A stretch of DNA of 64,000 bases from Spirochaetota bacterium (GTDB lineage Bacteria > Spirochaetota > Spirochaetia > Treponematales > UBA12059): assembly GCA_026398615.1 (NCBI GenBank), contig JAPLSN010000042.1, positions 124,001-188,000 of the forward strand. The letters run 5' to 3'. A program made the position numbers and the translations under genes. Every line of letters starts with the position of its first letter. The first letter of the stretch is position 1. Below are positions 34,847 to 44,795 of the stretch, one piece after another. The notes under the pieces are model-generated. The model saw nothing but the letters and a program-made list of their open reading frames with translations. It was not told where the DNA came from and did no database searches.

Positions 34847-36651
34847 ATTCCCGTTCCGCCGTCATGCTGCTGTGTTCTTTCCTTTCGTTCTCCTGCAGCA
34901 CCGATCCCCACCGTTCTCCTTCAGATCCATTACGCTACCTGGAGCTCAAGTCCTCCCAGCTCGACAAGTTATCCGAGACCGAACCCGCAGCGGCGATCGA
35001 GGCCGCGCTCGCCCTGGAACGGGGGGGGGGCCTGGAATCGGTCGATTCTGAACGCATCGTCGCCGCATCGGTGGACAGGCTGGTCGAGCGGAAAAACTCC
35101 GCCTTGAAGGACGGGGACATCGGTGCCGCGATTTCCCTCTTCAAGAGCTTGTCATCGCTCTCCGCTGTCGGCATCAGAGTGCCGCCCCCGGGTCACGATG
35201 AGTCGTCCCTCGTCCTCCGCCTGGCCGACAAATTCTGGCAGGACGGCGAGAAGACGCGAGCGCTCCTCGTCTTCCTCGACGCGGTCGAACCCTTCGCGTC
35301 GGGCGAGGCACGGAAAGGAGATCCGGCGACCAGGATCGACCGTGACCTGCTCGCAACCTGGTCAGTAAGGGCCTTCGAGTGCAGCAACCGTTTTGTCCTG
35401 CGGATCATCCATGCCGTCGATCCTTCTGCCGTTACACCGGACGCCATCGCCTGGGCAACGAAGAACGATACCATCCCCGAGATGGTCAAGGGCACCGTCA
35501 CAATCTGGGTGAATCGGGGCATCAAAGTCGAAAAAGGCGTCGGTACTCCCGACCGCGTGATCGGCAGCGGTTTCTTCGTGGACTCGAGAGGCTACCTTCT
35601 CACGAATTATCATGTCATCGAAAGCGAAGTAGATCCCACGTACGAAGGGTATTCCCGACTGTACGTCAGGCTTCCCTCGAAGCCCGAGGAACGGATTCCC
35701 GCCAAGGTGGTCGGATGGGACAGGGTTTTCGATCTCGCCCTGCTCAAGATCGAGATGAAACCGGACTACGTCTTTTCGTTTTCAGGGCGGAGGGTCTTCC
35801 AGGCGGGCGACAGGGTGTTCGCCATCGGATCGCCGCTCGGGCTCGAGAATACCGTCACTGCAGGTATCGTGTCAGCGACGGGCCGACGTTTCCTGCAGCT
35901 CGGTGACACGATCCAGGTGGACGCGGCGATCAATCCCGGGAATTCCGGAGGCCCCTTGCTGGACGCGGACGGCGAACTCGCGGGGATCGTGTTTGCGGGC
36001 GCCGAACGCTACGAGGGACTCAACTTTGCGGTCGCAAGTCCATGGATCGTAAAGCGGCTTCCGGCTCTCTACCGGGGAGGAGAAGCCACGATCGCCTGGC
36101 TGGGCTGTTCGGTCGAGGAAACGCCACGCGGGCTGGAGGCGGTCTATGTACATCCGGACGCAATCGGCGTTTTCCTGCCCGGCGATATCCTCGTGTCCAT
36201 CCGCGGCGTCGAGGTAAAAGCCTTGTCCGAAGCCCAGGCTCTCCTGCTCGACTCTTCGCCGGGCGAGCTGCTTGACTGCGTTGTCATTCGCGGTGAGCGT
36301 CAGCTGATGCTTCTTTCCCTGGCCCGTACCCGCCCGTTCTCCCCGCTGGAAACCGCTGCCGGGAAGGACTCGCGCATGAACATCATGCCGGTCGCATTCG
36401 GAATGTTCCTGGAAACGCGGGAGGCGAACTTCCTGGAGCCGGACAGTTTCACCGTCATGCGGGTGCTTCCGGGCAGCCCGGCGGATGAAGCCGGATTGAG
36501 CGAAAACGACCCCATCGTGGTGAAGAACCTCATCGTCGACGACGACCAGCGGTACCTCCTGCTCCAGCTCTATGTGAAACGGAGAAAAGCGGGCTTCCTG
36601 GAAAGCATCATCCAGATTCCCGCGTCGCTGGACAGCGAAAAATTCCTCTGA
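34843..36651 (+). CDS. Lipoprotein trypsin-like serine protease (HtrA/Deg type)
   Basis: 602 residues. A lipobox (LSFSC, Cys about 18) ends the signal peptide. An N-terminal helical region of ~170 residues precedes a chymotrypsin-fold protease with all three catalytic residues: His257 (LLTNYHVIE), Asp297 (VFDLALLKI) and Ser368 (NPGNSGGPLLD). Two PDZ-like segments follow: around PGDILVSIRGVEVKALSEAQ (about 447) and VLPGSPADEAGLSENDPIVV (about 545). Deg proteases degrade damaged envelope proteins. The long N-terminal helical part is unlike E. coli DegP. Confidence 0.8.
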   Translation: MNSRSAVMLLCSFLSFSCSTDPHRSPSDPLRYLELKSSQLDKLSETEPAAAIEAALALERGGGLESVDSERIVAASVDRLVERKNSALKDGDIGAAISLFKSLSSLSAVGIRVPPPGHDESSLVLRLADKFWQDGEKTRALLVFLDAVEPFASGEARKGDPATRIDRDLLATWSVRAFECSNRFVLRIIHAVDPSAVTPDAIAWATKNDTIPEMVKGTVTIWVNRGIKVEKGVGTPDRVIGSGFFVDSRGYLLTNYHVIESEVDPTYEGYSRLYVRLPSKPEERIPAKVVGWDRVFDLALLKIEMKPDYVFSFSGRRVFQAGDRVFAIGSPLGLENTVTAGIVSATGRRFLQLGDTIQVDAAINPGNSGGPLLDADGELAGIVFAGAERYEGLNFAVASPWIVKRLPALYRGGEATIAWLGCSVEETPRGLEAVYVHPDAIGVFLPGDILVSIRGVEVKALSEAQALLLDSSPGELLDCVVIRGERQLMLLSLARTRPFSPLETAAGKDSRMNIMPVAFGMFLETREANFLEPDSFTVMRVLPGSPADEAGLSENDPIVVKNLIVDDDQRYLLLQLYVKRRKAGFLESIIQIPASLDSEKFL

Positions 36652-36717
36652 ACTGCCGTTCGGCGGCCGCGGTCCCGAGCCGAGACCGTCCCGAGCCAAG
36701 ATAGTTCGTTCCATTGC

Positions 36718-36745
36718 TTGCGGAACATCAATTCACGCTTATAGT
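36718..36745 (+). promoter_or_regulatory. Candidate promoter of the chemotaxis operon
   Basis: TTGCGG (36718-36723), 16-nt spacer, TATAGT (36740-36745), about 70 nt before the STAS gene. Confidence 0.4.
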
Positions 36746-36817
36746 ATGATTTGTATTTCTCGCTGTCACGGAAGCATCATGTCCGGAGTTTCCTCGACCA
36801 TAGTAAGGAAGGGGCCA

Positions 36818-37162
36818 ATGGAAAATGCAAGGCTTCAAACGGTCCTCGAGATTCATGGTTCCCTGGGGATAGAATCGGTACGGGAACTGGCCTCCGGGTT
36901 TTCGCGCGCCATCCGTGAAACCGGCGACATCCATGTCGTCCTCTCCAACATCAGCGACATCGAATTGACCGGAATACAGCTCTTGTATGCCGCAGCGAAA
37001 GAAGCCGCGATGGCGGGAAAACGGATAACCTTCAGCGGGATCCTGGACTCCAGGATCACGATCAAGCTTGCGAGTGCGGGTTTCTTGAAGGAACCCTTGA
37101 CGGATGCGGCAGATCTTCATAAGCGCCTGGCGGGATTCCCGGTTCCGGAGGAAGCGAAATGA
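36818..37162 (+). CDS. STAS-domain protein of the chemotaxis operon
   Basis: 114 residues. The ATG follows AAGGAAGGGG; earlier in-frame ATGs (36746, 36779) lack a comparable site. The STAS fold is VLEIHGSLGIESVRELASGFS, then VVLSNISDIELTGIQLLYAAAKEA, where Thr stands at the usual phospho-Ser position, and RITFSGILDSRITIKLASAGF. Similar small STAS proteins occur at the head of che operons. The role is unknown. The stop overlaps the cheA ATG (ATGA). Confidence 0.75.
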   Translation: MENARLQTVLEIHGSLGIESVRELASGFSRAIRETGDIHVVLSNISDIELTGIQLLYAAAKEAAMAGKRITFSGILDSRITIKLASAGFLKEPLTDAADLHKRLAGFPVPEEAK

Positions 37163-39342
37163 TCGATAAATTCCGGACCGCCTTCAAGGAAGAAGCGGAA
37201 GAACTGCTTGGCCAGCTTGAAAACGCCCTGCTGGAAATCGAATCGTCGCCGGAAGATCCCGAGCTCATCAACGCGGCGTTCCGCGCCGTGCACACGATCA
37301 AAGGATCGGCAGGGATGTTCGGATTCGAGGCCATCGCCCAGTTCGCGCATGGATTCGAAAACCTCATGGACTTGATAAGAAACGGCAAGCTGTCCGTCGA
37401 CAAGGAAATCGTCAATCTGTGCCTCCGCGCCCGGGACCACATCAAGCAGATGCTCGGTGAGGACGGCAAACCCGGCACTGAGCTCACGATCGTTTCAGAA
37501 AGCCTTTCCGCGGAGATCCGGGCCATCACGGAATTGAAAACGGTCGAACCGTCAGGCAAGATCCATGCCGACAAGGTTCTTCCCCCGTCAGCCGGGAATG
37601 CTGCCGAGAAGACCGGGGCTGGATCCGACGGGGTGCCCGGAAACCGACGCGAAACCGATGATTCAAGTCCCGCCGAGGAAATGACCTACCGCATACGCCT
37701 GACCCCATCTCCGGAAATTTGCAGGGACGGGACGAAAGTCCTCAAGCTTGTCCAGGAACTGTCAGGGCTCGGCGATTGTACTTCAGCGCCCAATGTTTCA
37801 TTGATCCCGCGCCTGTCCGCGCTGGATCCCGAAAAAGCGTACTGCAATTGGGATTTCATCCTGACGACGTCGAAATCCGTGGAATCGATGCGGGAAATTT
37901 TCCTTTTCGTAGAGGACAAGTGCGAACTTGCGGTCGATCGGGTATACGCCGCCGACGGAAACGAGGCCGTCAAGAAACTGGGGGAGATACTGGTTGATCG
38001 CGGGCTGGTTTCCCGGGATACCGTGACCGACGCGCTACAGTCGGGAAAGAAATTGGGCGAAGTCCTTGTCGAAAACAAGGTTGTGACGGAGCAGCAACTC
38101 GGCGCCGCGCTCGCGGAGCAGGAACATTTCAAGAAGGTGCAGGAAAAGCGGGCTGAACCCGGAATGTCGGCAGCATCCATCCGCGTTGCCAGCGAAAAAC
38201 TGGATTTCCTCGTCGATCTCGTGGGTGAACTCGTGACGCTCCAGGCCCGGCTCTCCAGGACAGGCGCCGTCCTCGGCGATTCGGAGCTGAACTCCATCGC
38301 CGAGCAATTCGACCGGCTCATCTCCCAACTCCGCGACAACACGATGAGCATCAGGATGCTGCCGATCGGATCCACGTTCAACAGGTTCCGCAGGGTAGTC
38401 AGGGACCTGTCGATGGACCTCGGCAAGGACGTCGAGCTGGTGACCGATGGCGGGGAGACGGAGCTCGACAAGACCGTCATCGAAAGGTTGAACGATCCGC
38501 TTATCCACATCATCCGCAATTCCCTGGATCATGGTATCGAGGATCCGAAGATGCGCGTTTCGGCCGGAAAGCAGCGGAAGGGCACGATACTGCTTTCCGC
38601 AATGCACTCGGGTGCGCACGTCCTCATCAAGGTGTCGGACGACGGCGCCGGCATAGACGTCGAAGCGGTCAGGCGCAAAGCCGTCGAACGGGGCATAGTC
38701 CCGTCGGGACAGGAACTCTCCGAGCAGGAAATCCACCAGATCATTTTCCAGCCCGGTTTCTCCACGGCGCCGACGGTGACCAGCGTATCGGGGCGAGGCG
38801 TCGGGATGGACGTCGTGAAGCGGGAGATCGATACCCTGGGAGGAACGGTGCTGGTCTCGAGCGAACGAGGCCGCGGAACGACCATCACCCTGAAGATACC
38901 GCTCACCCTCGCGATCATCGAAGGATTGCTCGTGGCGGTCGGAAGCGAGCATTTCGTCATTCCACTGGCATCCGTGGAGGGATGCATCGAGATCGATTCT
39001 TCCCTGGTCGACGGTTCCGGCGGCCGGGACATCATCCAGTACAGGGGCGAATTGCTTCCCTTCATCCACCTCAGGCGTTTCCTCTCCGTTCCAGGCGAAT
39101 CACCTAAGATTCCTCAGATCGTCATCGTCAACGCCCTCGATTCGAAGGTCGGGTTCGTGGTGGACCAGGTCATCGGTGACAACCAGACGGTGATCAAGCC
39201 GCTGGGACGCATGTACAAGGACGTGGACGGCATCTCCGGCGCCACGATCCTCGGGGACGGGACGGTAGCCCTCATCATCGACGTCAACAGGCTGGCGATG
39301 GCGGTTCACCAGGATTCCGCCGGGCGCAGCAAGGCGGGATGA
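37159..39342 (+). CDS. cheA: Chemotaxis histidine kinase CheA with an inserted MshEN-like module
   Basis: 727 residues. The HPt domain has phospho-His45 (AVHTIKGSAG). A P2-like region covers about 175-260. Then comes a stretch unusual for CheA (about 272-323): LGEILVDRGLVSRDTVTDAL followed by LGEVLVENKVVTEQQLGAAL, two copies of the motif of type II secretion/MshEN N-domains. Dimerisation (SEKLDFLVDLVGELVTLQ), the kinase N box (HIIRNSLDHGIED), G boxes (SDDGAGID, SGRGVGMDVV) and the CheW-like P5 domain follow. CheA phosphorylates CheY and CheB under receptor control. Confidence 0.95.
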   Translation: MIDKFRTAFKEEAEELLGQLENALLEIESSPEDPELINAAFRAVHTIKGSAGMFGFEAIAQFAHGFENLMDLIRNGKLSVDKEIVNLCLRARDHIKQMLGEDGKPGTELTIVSESLSAEIRAITELKTVEPSGKIHADKVLPPSAGNAAEKTGAGSDGVPGNRRETDDSSPAEEMTYRIRLTPSPEICRDGTKVLKLVQELSGLGDCTSAPNVSLIPRLSALDPEKAYCNWDFILTTSKSVESMREIFLFVEDKCELAVDRVYAADGNEAVKKLGEILVDRGLVSRDTVTDALQSGKKLGEVLVENKVVTEQQLGAALAEQEHFKKVQEKRAEPGMSAASIRVASEKLDFLVDLVGELVTLQARLSRTGAVLGDSELNSIAEQFDRLISQLRDNTMSIRMLPIGSTFNRFRRVVRDLSMDLGKDVELVTDGGETELDKTVIERLNDPLIHIIRNSLDHGIEDPKMRVSAGKQRKGTILLSAMHSGAHVLIKVSDDGAGIDVEAVRRKAVERGIVPSGQELSEQEIHQIIFQPGFSTAPTVTSVSGRGVGMDVVKREIDTLGGTVLVSSERGRGTTITLKIPLTLAIIEGLLVAVGSEHFVIPLASVEGCIEIDSSLVDGSGGRDIIQYRGELLPFIHLRRFLSVPGESPKIPQIVIVNALDSKVGFVVDQVIGDNQTVIKPLGRMYKDVDGISGATILGDGTVALIIDVNRLAMAVHQDSAGRSKAG

Positions 39343-39348
39343 TCGACG

Positions 39349-40218
39349 ATGACTGCCGGCCCTGTCGATGACGATCGCATCCTGAAGCCTACCATTCTCT
39401 CGGAGGCCGAATTCCGCAGGCTTGCGGCGTATATCGAGACGGAACTGGGCATCCGGATGCCCTCCGTCAAGAAGATCATGCTCGAGAGCCGTCTCCAGAA
39501 ACGTCTCAAGCTGCTCGGATTCAAGAACTATTCCGATTACATGGAGTTCATCTTTTCCGGGAGTGAAGGCCGTGAAGAACTCGTCAACATGATCGATGCA
39601 GTCACTACCAACAAGACGGACTTCTTCCGGGAGCCGGATCATTTCGATTTCCTCGCGGGCACCATCCTGCCGGAATTGACCGAATCGGGCGTCACCCAGC
39701 GCAGGACGGTGCAGATATGGTCCGCCGGCTGCTCGACCGGAGAGGAACCCTATACGATCGCGATGATCGTCGCCGATTACTGCGACCGGGCTGTATCGGT
39801 CCCCTACCGCATCATCGCTTCGGACCTCTCCACGAAGGTGCTCGACTCCGGTCGCGCCGCTATCTACGGGGAAGAGAAAGTCACGATGGTCTCCGATTCG
39901 TTCAAGAAGCGCTTCATGCTCAAGGGGAAGGACAGGCTCGCGGGGTTCGTCAAGATGAAGCCGGAGTTGCGGAACAGGATAGATTTCGTCAGGATCAATT
40001 TCATGGACGCGACCTATCCCGTCCCGCGGGACATCGATGTCGTATTCTGCAGGAACGTCATCATCTATTTCGACCGGAAAATCCAGGAAGCCATGCTGGG
40101 GAAGATTTGCGGCTACCTGAGATCGGGCGGCTACCTCGTCCTCGGTCATTCCGAAACGCTGACAGGAATGCAATTGCCGCTTGCCAACGTCGTGCCGACT
40201 ATTTACCGACGGCTATGA
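39349..40218 (+). CDS. cheR: Chemotaxis protein methyltransferase CheR
   Basis: 289 residues. It methylates glutamates of chemoreceptors using SAM. The N-terminal helical domain has [16 protein letters not shown], and [15 protein letters not shown] follows. The SAM-binding motif is [17 protein letters not shown] (about 122), and [13 protein letters not shown] and GYLVLGHSE are also present. The spacing to cheA is 6 bp. Confidence 0.95.
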   Translation: MTAGPVDDDRILKPTILSEAEFRRLAAYIETELGIRMPSVKKIMLESRLQKRLKLLGFKNYSDYMEFIFSGSEGREELVNMIDAVTTNKTDFFREPDHFDFLAGTILPELTESGVTQRRTVQIWSAGCSTGEEPYTIAMIVADYCDRAVSVPYRIIASDLSTKVLDSGRAAIYGEEKVTMVSDSFKKRFMLKGKDRLAGFVKMKPELRNRIDFVRINFMDATYPVPRDIDVVFCRNVIIYFDRKIQEAMLGKICGYLRSGGYLVLGHSETLTGMQLPLANVVPTIYRRL

Positions 40219-40241
40219 ATGCAGGGAAAGGGAGCGTAACC

Positions 40242-41324
40242 ATGGCCAACCGCATCAGGGTGATGATAGTCGACGATTCCGCGGTGGTCCGGCAGACCCT
40301 GAAGGATCTCCTCGATTCGGATTCCTCGATCATCACGATCTCCGTCGCTTCGGACCCCCTTTTCGCCCTCAAGAAGATGGAAACCGAATTGCCCGACGTC
40401 ATCGTCACCGACCTGGAAATGCCGCGCATGGACGGGCTCACCTTCATCCGCACCGTCATGGAGAGGACGCCGATTCCCATGGTGGTCTGCTCGTCGAAAT
40501 CGGAACAGGGCTCGGACAACGCGATGAAGGCGATGGAATACGGCGCGGTCGAGATCATCCAGAAACCCAAAATCGGCACGAAGGAATTCCTCGAGGAAAG
40601 CCGCGTGGAAATCTGCGACGTGGTCAAGGCCGCGTTTCTCTCGAGACGGGTCATCCACAAGCGCGCCGAGAAGCCGGTCATCCACGAAGTCGCGCCGAAA
40701 CTGACCGCCGATGTCATCATGCCCAAGCCTGATCCCCTGCGCACGTCCATAGAGACCACCGAACGAATCGTGATCGTCGGTGCGTCCACGGGCGGTACCG
40801 AGGCTCTCAAGGATTTTCTCGAAGTCCTTCCGGAAGATACTCCCGGCATCGTGATCGTCCAGCATATGCCCGAACATTTCACGGCGGCGTTCGCGAAGAG
40901 GCTCGACGGAATCTGCCGCGTCTCGGTGAAGGAAGCCGAGAATGACGATACCGTCGTGCGTGGCCGGGCGCTGATCGCGCCCGGCAACAGGCACACGTTG
41001 CTCAAACGATCCGGAGCGCGCTACTATGTCGAAGTCAAGGAAGGCCCGCTCGTGTGCCGGCACCGTCCGAGCGTCGACGTCCTGTTCCGGTCGGCCGCCA
41101 GGTACGCCGGAAAGAACGCCGTCGGTGTCATCATGACCGGCATGGGCGACGACGGCGCCAGGGGAATGAAGGAATTGCACGATTCCGGAGCGTTCACGAT
41201 AGCCCAGGACGAAATGTCGTGCGTCGTGTTCGGGATGCCGAACGAAGCCATCAAGCTCGGCGGCGTCGATGTCGTACTGCCGTTGCACAAGATCGCGGTG
41301 GAGGTCATGGGCCGATCCCGCTGA
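40242..41324 (+). CDS. cheB: Chemotaxis response regulator methylesterase CheB
   Basis: 360 residues from an ATG with AGGGAG 8 nt upstream; another in-frame ATG overlaps the cheR stop (40215). The receiver domain has the acceptor Asp in [14 protein letters not shown]. The esterase domain has the Ser-His-Asp triad: [19 protein letters not shown] and [12 protein letters not shown]. It demethylates and deamidates receptor glutamates and, with CheR, provides adaptation. Confidence 0.94.
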   Translation: MANRIRVMIVDDSAVVRQTLKDLLDSDSSIITISVASDPLFALKKMETELPDVIVTDLEMPRMDGLTFIRTVMERTPIPMVVCSSKSEQGSDNAMKAMEYGAVEIIQKPKIGTKEFLEESRVEICDVVKAAFLSRRVIHKRAEKPVIHEVAPKLTADVIMPKPDPLRTSIETTERIVIVGASTGGTEALKDFLEVLPEDTPGIVIVQHMPEHFTAAFAKRLDGICRVSVKEAENDDTVVRGRALIAPGNRHTLLKRSGARYYVEVKEGPLVCRHRPSVDVLFRSAARYAGKNAVGVIMTGMGDDGARGMKELHDSGAFTIAQDEMSCVVFGMPNEAIKLGGVDVVLPLHKIAVEVMGRSR

Positions 41325-41343
41325 GAGTACCGAGGAGGATGGA

Positions 41344-41712
41344 ATGGCGAAGAAGATCCTGGTGGTGGACGATTCCGCAGCGATTCGGCAGAGCATTTCA
41401 TACATCCTGACGCAGGAGGGCTACGAGACGACCGAGGCCAAGGACGGTCTCGAGGCCTGCCAGATGCTGGACAATATCGAGCGGCTGGACTTGATCATCA
41501 CCGACGTCAACATGCCGAACATGGACGGGATTACCTTCATCCGCAAGGCGCGGGATGCGGTGAAGTTCAAATTCGTCCCGATTCTCGTCCTCACGACGGA
41601 ATCGCAGGGCACGAAGATGAATGAAGGCAAGGAAGCCGGAGCTACGGGATGGATCGTCAAACCGTTCAGCGCCGACAAGCTGCTCGAAGTTGTCAAGAAA
41701 GTGATCGAATGA
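41344..41712 (+). CDS. cheY: Chemotaxis response regulator CheY
   Basis: 122 residues, a single receiver domain. The Asp pair VVDDSAAIRQ, the phospho-acceptor Asp54 (LIITDVNMPNMDG), Thr in LVLTTESQG and Lys in WIVKPFSADKL are all in place. A strong GAGGAGG lies upstream. It probably switches the flagellar motor. The stop overlaps the cheW start (ATGA). Confidence 0.92.
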   Translation: MAKKILVVDDSAAIRQSISYILTQEGYETTEAKDGLEACQMLDNIERLDLIITDVNMPNMDGITFIRKARDAVKFKFVPILVLTTESQGTKMNEGKEAGATGWIVKPFSADKLLEVVKKVIE

Positions 41713-42212
41713 TGTCGGACGCCGTTTCCACCGAACGGGGAAAGCATCTCGCATTCGCCCTTGGAAGCGGGAATTTCGCCATCGATGTCGCAAGGGTGGA
41801 AGTCGTACTCGAGATGCAGCCCATCACGCGCGTCCCGAGATCCAAGTCCTTCCTCCGCGGCGTGACCAACCACCGTGGAAGCGTGATCCCGATCGTGGAC
41901 TTGAAGATGCGTTTCGGCATGGGCGCTTCGGAAATCTCTCCGGCGACGAGCATCATCGTTCTCCAGCTCGGGTATGGCGGGGAAATGTTCACTGTGGGCC
42001 TTCTCGCGGACGGGGTTCGGGAAGTCGTCGACCTTTCCGATGCCGGCATCGAAAAGGCCCCGTCCATCGGGGGGAGGATCGACGAGTCGGTCATCGAAGG
42101 CATTGCCAAGGATGACTCTGGCGGCTTCGTGATCATCATCGACATCGACGAAGCGTTCAAGGATGCCGGGATCCATGGGTCAGGAACAGTTCCGGGAGTC
42201 ATGGCAGGTTGA
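41709..42212 (+). CDS. cheW: Chemotaxis coupling protein CheW
   Basis: 167 residues. The CheW fold: KHLAFALGSGNFAIDVARVEVVLEM, then PITRVPRSKSFLRGVTNHRGSVIPIVDL, and FTVGLLADGVREVVDL. It links CheA to receptors. The first ATG overlaps the cheY stop; the second (41712) is also possible. The start of the next gene overlaps or adjoins its stop. Confidence 0.93.
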   Translation: MMSDAVSTERGKHLAFALGSGNFAIDVARVEVVLEMQPITRVPRSKSFLRGVTNHRGSVIPIVDLKMRFGMGASEISPATSIIVLQLGYGGEMFTVGLLADGVREVVDLSDAGIEKAPSIGGRIDESVIEGIAKDDSGGFVIIIDIDEAFKDAGIHGSGTVPGVMAG

Positions 42213-42214
42213 GC

Positions 42215-44089
42215 ATGGCTACTCAAGCGGCGCGATCGAGCATCCTGATCGTCGAGGACGAAACCATCGTCGCGCTCGACATGCGCCTCAAGCTGGAATC
42301 CTTGGGCTATGTGGTGACGGGTCTGGCCGCGACCGGCGAGCAGGCCATAGCTTCGGTCAGGGAAAAACTTCCCGGACTCGTGCTCATGGATGTCAAGCTC
42401 AAGGGCGATGTCGACGGGATCGCCACCGCCGAGGTCATCCGCGCGGAGCAAGATGTGCCCATCGTGTTCGTCACGGCGTTCACCGACGAGACGACCCTCG
42501 ACAGGGCGAAACGCGTCAGTCCCTACGGGTACATCGTCAAGCCGTACCACGACCGGGAACTGCGAATCGCGATCGAGCTCGCGGTGTACAAGCACGACTA
42601 TGAGCGAAGCATGAAGCAGGCCGTCGAGGCATCAGAGAACGCGTCGAAGCTGAAAACGATCTTCATGTCCAATGTCAGCCATGAATTGAAGACGCCGCTC
42701 AACAGCATCATGGGATTCACCGAACTCGCGCTGGACAGGATAACCGACCCCGATACGAGGGATTTCATCGTCATGATCAAGCAGGGCGCGGTTTCGCTTC
42801 GCTACCTGATTGAATCCATCCTGGAGTTCACGATGCTCGAGGAAGGGAAACTCGGGCCGCTCTACACCGAGTGCGACCTGCGGAACGCCGTCTTTTCCGC
42901 GCTTGTCGCGCTCGCACCCGCTGCATACGGGAAGGGCATCGAATTGAGCTGGTACGTCTCACCCGACGTCCCGGTTTCGATCCGCACCGACGACGCCAAG
43001 CTCAGGAAGGTCCTTTTCGCCATCGTGGAGAATGCCGTCAAATACACCGAACGCGGCTACGTCCGGGTACGGATCGATGCGGAACTGGACTGTGAATCCC
43101 CGAAGATCCTGTTCAGGATCGAGGATACCGGCATTGGCATATCCGAAGGAAACAGGAGCATGTTGTTCTCCGCTTTCACGCAGATCGATGGGGCCATGAC
43201 GCGATCCGCGGGCGGCACCGGCATCGGCCTCGCGTTCACGAAAAAACTGCTTGCCGTGATCGGCGGTACCATCGGTTTCGACGACCGGCAGGGCGGGGGA
43301 TCGGTATTCACGGTCGATCTGCCGTTCGACCCGTCGACGGCAAGGAGCATCGATCGTCCAAGGCTGTGCCGTTCGGCGATCCTGATCGGATTTCATGAGC
43401 CGACAGGAGGGGATCTTGCCGACACGCTCGCGAACTGGGGCGTCCGGGTCGGGCGGGCGGATTCCCTGGCAGAGATCCCCGAATCGAGCTCCGACGGAGA
43501 GACTGTTTGTTTCATCGATGAAGAGGAAGCGGACAGGTACTGTTCTCGATCATTTTCCGGTGATCGTGCTGATTTTCCAGGGGGTCTTCCTGCGCGATTG
43601 ATCGCCGGATGCAGGATTGGCAGGGTCCTGCGCTCGAGCCTCCAGAAGAGCGGTTTTCCCGCCATTTTCCATCCGATGCCGTTCGACGAAGCCATCCTGT
43701 TGAACGCCATTTCCAGCATGGATTTGAGGAAATCCGCGATCCCAAGCGGCGAAACGGGAAACATGCGTACTGAGAAGCGCATCGGGGAAGCGGGCGGGCA
43801 CTCCGCGGTCAGCGCGGACGAGGGCACCGTCCGCACCCGGGAAAGCGAATCCAGGACAGGGCTGTCTTCGAGCCCGGAATTGCAAGATTTCGCTGACACC
43901 ATGCTGCCGATCATAAATCGCCTGGACTGGGCCGGCATCGAACGCGGAGCCAGGGACTATTGGTTCCGGCGGAAATCCGACACGGAAAGCATGTGTTCCA
44001 GGATCGCTTTCGAAATATTGCTCGTAGCACGCCGGAGCGACAAGAACGCCCTGCAGGATATCGCGGAACGGATCAGGAAGGCGCTGTAG
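42215..44089 (+). CDS. Receiver-histidine kinase with degenerate C-terminal region
   Basis: About 624 residues; a TTG overlapping the cheW stop (42209) is the alternative start. A receiver at residues 1-125 has Asp in LVLMDVKLKGDVDG. The HisKA domain has the H box FMSNVSHELKTPLNSI. The HATPase has N (LFAIVENAVKYTERGYV), G1 (EDTGIGI) and G2 (AGGTGIGLAF). The C-terminal ~230 residues look like a decayed receiver and a helical module (ELQDFADTMLPIINRLDWAG) without a clear acceptor. There is no membrane segment. It is the seventh gene of the chemotaxis operon and may respond to che signalling. Confidence 0.85.
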   Translation: MATQAARSSILIVEDETIVALDMRLKLESLGYVVTGLAATGEQAIASVREKLPGLVLMDVKLKGDVDGIATAEVIRAEQDVPIVFVTAFTDETTLDRAKRVSPYGYIVKPYHDRELRIAIELAVYKHDYERSMKQAVEASENASKLKTIFMSNVSHELKTPLNSIMGFTELALDRITDPDTRDFIVMIKQGAVSLRYLIESILEFTMLEEGKLGPLYTECDLRNAVFSALVALAPAAYGKGIELSWYVSPDVPVSIRTDDAKLRKVLFAIVENAVKYTERGYVRVRIDAELDCESPKILFRIEDTGIGISEGNRSMLFSAFTQIDGAMTRSAGGTGIGLAFTKKLLAVIGGTIGFDDRQGGGSVFTVDLPFDPSTARSIDRPRLCRSAILIGFHEPTGGDLADTLANWGVRVGRADSLAEIPESSSDGETVCFIDEEEADRYCSRSFSGDRADFPGGLPARLIAGCRIGRVLRSSLQKSGFPAIFHPMPFDEAILLNAISSMDLRKSAIPSGETGNMRTEKRIGEAGGHSAVSADEGTVRTRESESRTGLSSSPELQDFADTMLPIINRLDWAGIERGARDYWFRRKSDTESMCSRIAFEILLVARRSDKNALQDIAERIRKAL

Positions 44090-44161
44090 CTGTTCCCGGA
44101 TGATGCATCCAGCCCTTCAACGGCTAGCCAACGGTATTTCCGGTATGGAAAAGGGGGAATA

Positions 44162-44569
44162 ATGAAGATCCTTGTCGCTGAAGATGATTTTGGAAGCAGG
44201 AAGATGATGCAGCGTTTCCTGGAAAGCTATGGCGAAGTCGATGTCGTCGTCGACGGGGAGGAAGCCGTACAGGCTTTCAAGCTTTCATGGGAGGAGCAAA
44301 CCCCATACTCGGTGATCTTCATGGACATCATGATGCCGAAGATGGACGGGCATGAAGCCATCAAGTATATCAGGGCATACGAGCAGTTGATGAGCGTCAG
44401 CCCGGTCGACGAGGTGAAGATCGTGATGGCAACCGTGCTCGAGGATCCCAAGAATGTCATCGAGGCATATTATAAAAGTGGCGCCACAAGCTACCTGGTC
44501 AAGCCGATCGACCGCGAACGGCTGAAGGAAGAAATGGGTCGGCTCGGAATCACCGAAAAGGCGCAATAG
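44162..44569 (+). CDS. CheY-like response regulator
   Basis: 135 residues. An acidic pair (VAEDDFGSRKMM), the acceptor Asp in SVIFMDIMMPKMDGHEAI, the Thr position in KIVMATVLEDPKNV and Lys in SYLVKPIDRERL are present. The site GGGGGAA lies upstream. It follows the receiver-kinase by 72 bp and is its likely partner. Confidence 0.88.
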   Translation: MKILVAEDDFGSRKMMQRFLESYGEVDVVVDGEEAVQAFKLSWEEQTPYSVIFMDIMMPKMDGHEAIKYIRAYEQLMSVSPVDEVKIVMATVLEDPKNVIEAYYKSGATSYLVKPIDRERLKEEMGRLGITEKAQ

Positions 44570-44795
44570 CCCCCGATCCGATGAGCAGCCCGCAAGGCGC
44601 ATTCTCGAGATCGATGGCATTGGAGGCGGCGTACGATCGTTTCCCGCGGGGAATGCGCACATCGATGGTTTTCAGATTCCAGGACGGTCGTTCGGACAGG
44701 ATAAGGAGGGGGAAGCGATCAGCGACGAAGCGAAACCCCACCTGGCAAGCAACGGCGCGCTCGACGCGATTCCAGCGGCGGGAATCCTGCCGCGT
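44570..44795. other. Intergenic region without a supported gene
   Basis: Short open frames exist on both strands, but none has a convincing start site or family signature. A plus-strand frame is open through the whole region up to 45242, with no start codon before 44982; it is mostly the mirror image of the minus-strand remnant described next. Confidence 0.5.
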
